Source of the DNA: an uncultured Lachnospiraceae bacterium
GTDB lineage: Bacteria > Bacillota > Clostridia > Lachnospirales > Lachnospiraceae
Reading direction: 5' to 3'
Assembly (NCBI GenBank): GCA_900313435.1
Contig: OMRF01000302.1
Coordinates: 1-7,153, forward strand
DNA length: 7,153 nucleotides
A model generated the notes under the pieces. That model saw nothing but the letters and a program-made list of their open reading frames with translations, was not told the DNA's origin and did not search any database. Within the stretch, counting starts at the first letter, position 1. Each line of letters begins with the position of its first letter. Position numbers and translations under genes: made by a program. Positions 5,289-7,153 of the stretch are shown piece after piece.

Positions 5289-6290
5289 ATGAACATCTAT
5301 GACATCGCTGAAAAATCCGGCGTTTCCATCGCTACTGTATCAAGAGTCTTAAACGGCTCTGACAAGGTCAGCGAAAAAACAAAGGAAAAGGTCATGAAGG
5401 TGATGACTGAGGAGGATTATACTCCGAACATCTTTGCCAGAGGACTTTCCGGCGAATCGACCCGCGCCATCGGAGTACTGGTGCCCGACATCTCCGACAA
5501 CTATATGTCACGTGCCGTAGCTTTCATAGAAAGGCGCCTTCACGAGAAGGATCACAATATGCTCCTCTCCTGCTCCGGCTTTCGCGCAAAGGAAAAGGAG
5601 GATCATATCAGGATGCTCCTTGAAGAGCGGATAGATGCGATGATACTTGTAGGCTCCACCTATGCCGGCTCGGAGACCCTCTCGCACAATACCTACTATA
5701 TCAAAAAAGCAGCGGAAAAAAAGCCCCTCTTCCTCATAAACGGGGATATGGACGCTGAAAACATATTCTGCACATTTTCAAATGATTATGCCGTATCATT
5801 GGATCTCACAAAGAGCCTCATAGAAAACGGCAGGAAAAAGATCCTCTTCCTCACGGATTCCGAAAGTTATTCCGCGAACAAAAAGAGAGCGGGCTATGAG
5901 CAGGCGCTTTCAGACGCCGGCATAGCTGTTTCCCCTTCTTTGATGTGCCATATCAGAAATAATATCGAGGAAACGGCAGCTTATCTTGAAGAGCTTCGTC
6001 CTGACTTTGATGCCTGCTTCGCCACCGATGATGCCATGGCTGTCGGGGTGCTCAAATACGCGATGAAGCACGGGATCAGGGTTCCTGAGGATCTTTCCAT
6101 CATAGGCTACAACAATTCAGAACTTGCCCTGGCTACAACTCCCGAACTCACTTCCGTGGACAACAAACTTGAAAAGATCTGCGATGACACTGTCATAAGG
6201 CTCTTTTCCGTCTTGTCCGGAAATTCTTTTGTTCCAAGACGAACCAGCGTCGCCTGTACCGTGGTGAAAAGAGGCACAACAAATTATTGA
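5289..6290 (+). CDS. LacI-family transcriptional regulator, probable uronate/pectin regulon repressor
   Basis: A 333-residue sugar-responsive repressor. The DNA-binding helix-turn-helix occupies residues 2-22 (NIYDIAEKSGVSIATVSRVLNG), followed by the hinge YTPNIFARGLSG (44-55), whose Leu53 would insert at the central CpG of the operator. From residue 58 on it is a periplasmic-binding-protein-like sensor domain (TRAIGVLVPDISDNYM, later FDACFATDDAMAVGVLKYA, and IIGYNNSELALATTPELTSV). The recognition helix (VSIATVSRV) is very like that of CcpA (VSMATVSRV), in line with the cre-like operators here, but the sensor domain and position beside uxaC suggest a local regulator comparable to Bacillus ExuR or KdgR. 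The start was moved from 5217 to 5289, which gives the classic LacI-type N-terminus and a proper ribosome site. An operator overlaps its own promoter, so autoregulation is likely. The effector is not readable; galacturonate or a derivative is a guess from context. Confidence 0.92.
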   Translation: MNIYDIAEKSGVSIATVSRVLNGSDKVSEKTKEKVMKVMTEEDYTPNIFARGLSGESTRAIGVLVPDISDNYMSRAVAFIERRLHEKDHNMLLSCSGFRAKEKEDHIRMLLEERIDAMILVGSTYAGSETLSHNTYYIKKAAEKKPLFLINGDMDAENIFCTFSNDYAVSLDLTKSLIENGRKKILFLTDSESYSANKKRAGYEQALSDAGIAVSPSLMCHIRNNIEETAAYLEELRPDFDACFATDDAMAVGVLKYAMKHGIRVPEDLSIIGYNNSELALATTPELTSVDNKLEKICDDTVIRLFSVLSGNSFVPRRTSVACTVVKRGTTNY

Positions 6291-6315
6291 CTTTTTTCTC
6301 ACGTGGTAATATTAT
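6287..6315 (+). promoter_or_regulatory. Promoter of uxaC
   Basis: TTGACT (6287-6292, 5 of 6 to the -35 consensus) and TATTAT (6310-6315, 5 of 6 to the -10) are separated by 17 nt. The -35 box overlaps the stop codon of the LacI-family gene (6288-6290). The predicted start is near 6322. uxaC therefore has its own promoter, although read-through from the regulator is possible because no terminator is seen between them. Confidence 0.75.
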
Positions 6316-6328
6316 TATCTCACTTTGA

Positions 6329-6342
6329 TGTAAGCGCTTACA
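6329..6342. promoter_or_regulatory. Palindromic operator, copy 3 (uxaC)
   Basis: TGTAAGCGCTTACA is identical to copy 2. It begins 13 nt after the uxaC -10 box, at about +8 to +21, almost the same geometry as copy 1 at the ABC operon (14 nt). This shared placement supports co-regulation by repressor road-block. Confidence 0.88.
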
Positions 6343-6370
6343 TTTCTGAAAGGAAAGGAAGAAAATCTGT

Positions 6371-7153
6371 ATGAAAGCATTCATGGACAAGGATTTCATG
6401 CTGAAGAACGAGACAGCAAAGCACCTCTTTCACGATTACTCCGAGAATCTCCCTCTCATCGATTATCACTGTCATATCTCCCCTAAGGAGATCTTCGAAG
6501 ACCGCCGCTACAACGACATATCGGAAGTCTGGCTCGGCGGGAAGAACCCTGACGGTTCATATTTCGGGGATCATTATAAATGGCGCGTGATGCGCTCAAA
6601 CGGCGTTGATGAAAACCTTATCACCGGCGACGCCGCTCCCATCGAAAAATTCAAGGCCTTCGCCGACGCTCTCACAATGGCGATAGGTAATCCCATGTAC
6701 CACTGGTGCAATCTTGAGCTGAAAAAATACTTCGGGATCGAAAAGCCCCTCACTCCCGATACCGCGGAAGAGATCTTTGAAAAGACCCGCGACATGCTGC
6801 AAAACGACCCGGATCTCACCGTTCGCGGCATCATTAGAAAATCAAATGTGAAATATATAGGCACCACGGACGATCCTGTTGACTCTCTTGAGTGGCACGA
6901 GAAGATCCTTGCCGACAGATCCATAGAATTCATGGTCTGCCCCTCCTTCCGCCCTGACAAGGCGATCAATATCGGAAAGGCAGGCTTCACCGATTACATA
7001 AAGGCTCTCGCTAAGTCTGTAGGCAAAGACAGTCTCGACAGCGCCTCCGACGTGATGGATGCCCTTTCAAAGAGGCTTTCCTTCTTCAAGGAGCATGGCT
7101 GCCGGGCTTCTGATCACGGCATCGACTATGTTCCCTTCAGAGAGGCGTCACCG
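6371..7153 (+). CDS. uxaC: Uronate isomerase UxaC (partial, C-terminus beyond window)
   Basis: Catalyses isomerisation of D-galacturonate to D-tagaturonate or D-glucuronate to D-fructuronate, the first cytoplasmic step of uronate breakdown (EC 5.3.1.12). The 261 codons in view cover over half of a family usually near 470 residues, with an open frame to the right edge. Characteristic stretches are MKAFMDKDFMLKNETAKHLF at the start, LIDYHCHISPKEIF with the metal-binding HxH (His33, His35), FGDHYKWRVMRSNGV, GNPMYHWCNLELKKYFGI, YIGTTDDPVDSLEWH, VCPSFRPDKA and GCRASDHG, all typical of UxaC in the amidohydrolase superfamily. AAGGAAG (6355-6361) lies 9 nt before the ATG, and the N-terminal sequence agrees with the family start. 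It has its own promoter and operator, 80 nt after the LacI-family gene. Further uronate genes (uxaA/uxaB or kdg types) may follow outside the window. Confidence 0.96.
   Translation, partial: MKAFMDKDFMLKNETAKHLFHDYSENLPLIDYHCHISPKEIFEDRRYNDISEVWLGGKNPDGSYFGDHYKWRVMRSNGVDENLITGDAAPIEKFKAFADALTMAIGNPMYHWCNLELKKYFGIEKPLTPDTAEEIFEKTRDMLQNDPDLTVRGIIRKSNVKYIGTTDDPVDSLEWHEKILADRSIEFMVCPSFRPDKAINIGKAGFTDYIKALAKSVGKDSLDSASDVMDALSKRLSFFKEHGCRASDHGIDYVPFREASP

Noticed and set aside
6117..6399. Minus-strand frames over the lacI-uxaC junction
   Set aside because: They run antisense to the LacI C-terminus, promoter and operator, and lack ribosome sites and domains.
6574..6990. Minus-strand 138-aa frame
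   Set aside because: It is the antisense shadow of uxaC, whose plus-strand translation carries continuous family motifs.
1..7153. Search for CRISPR arrays, tRNA/rRNA genes, insertion sequences, phage or defence genes
   Set aside because: No regularly spaced repeats, cloverleaf or rRNA-like sequence, transposase or known defence motif was seen; the only repeated exact motif is the operator.

Overview
The window looks like part of a pectin/uronate-utilisation locus from a Firmicute, most likely a Clostridia/Lachnospiraceae-type gut or rumen bacterium. That placement rests on good Shine-Dalgarno sites before most genes, LplB/LplC-type permeases, a LacI-family regulator next to uronate isomerase, and AT-rich promoters with recognisable -35/-10 boxes. 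The species cannot be named from the sequence.

Layout, left to right. Positions 1-1891 (minus strand) hold an operon: an unrecognised six-helix membrane protein (first gene), an LplB-type ABC permease, and the start of an LplC-type permease that runs off the left edge. Positions 1892-2187 are a divergent control region. It holds a good minus-strand promoter, an inverted repeat around its -35 box, a palindromic operator (GTAAGCGCTTAC) just downstream of the predicted transcription start, and a hairpin-rich leader ahead of a plus-strand AraC-family regulator (2188-3045). That regulator runs head-on into a minus-strand pair, a MATE transporter and a short cytoplasmic pectinesterase (5159-3046). 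The stop codons of the regulator and the pectinesterase abut. Positions 5160-5288 are a second divergent control region with another copy of the operator. A LacI-family regulator follows (5289-6290), then a third operator copy in the uronate isomerase (uxaC) promoter. uxaC runs off the right edge.

How the parts fit (inference). The ABC importer would bring in pectin-derived oligosaccharides, and its substrate-binding protein is presumably outside the window. The cytoplasmic pectinesterase would remove methyl groups, and UxaC would isomerise the released galacturonate (or glucuronate). The same 12-bp palindrome sits at three promoters, including the LacI gene's own, which suggests one LacI-type regulon. 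The sequence also fits the CcpA cre consensus, so catabolite repression is a serious alternative. The AraC protein probably controls the divergent ABC operon.

I see no CRISPR array, RNA gene of known family, transposon, phage gene or defence system. The least explained items are the 206-aa membrane protein heading the transporter operon, the structured araC leader, and the trimmed intracellular pectinesterase coupled to a MATE transporter.
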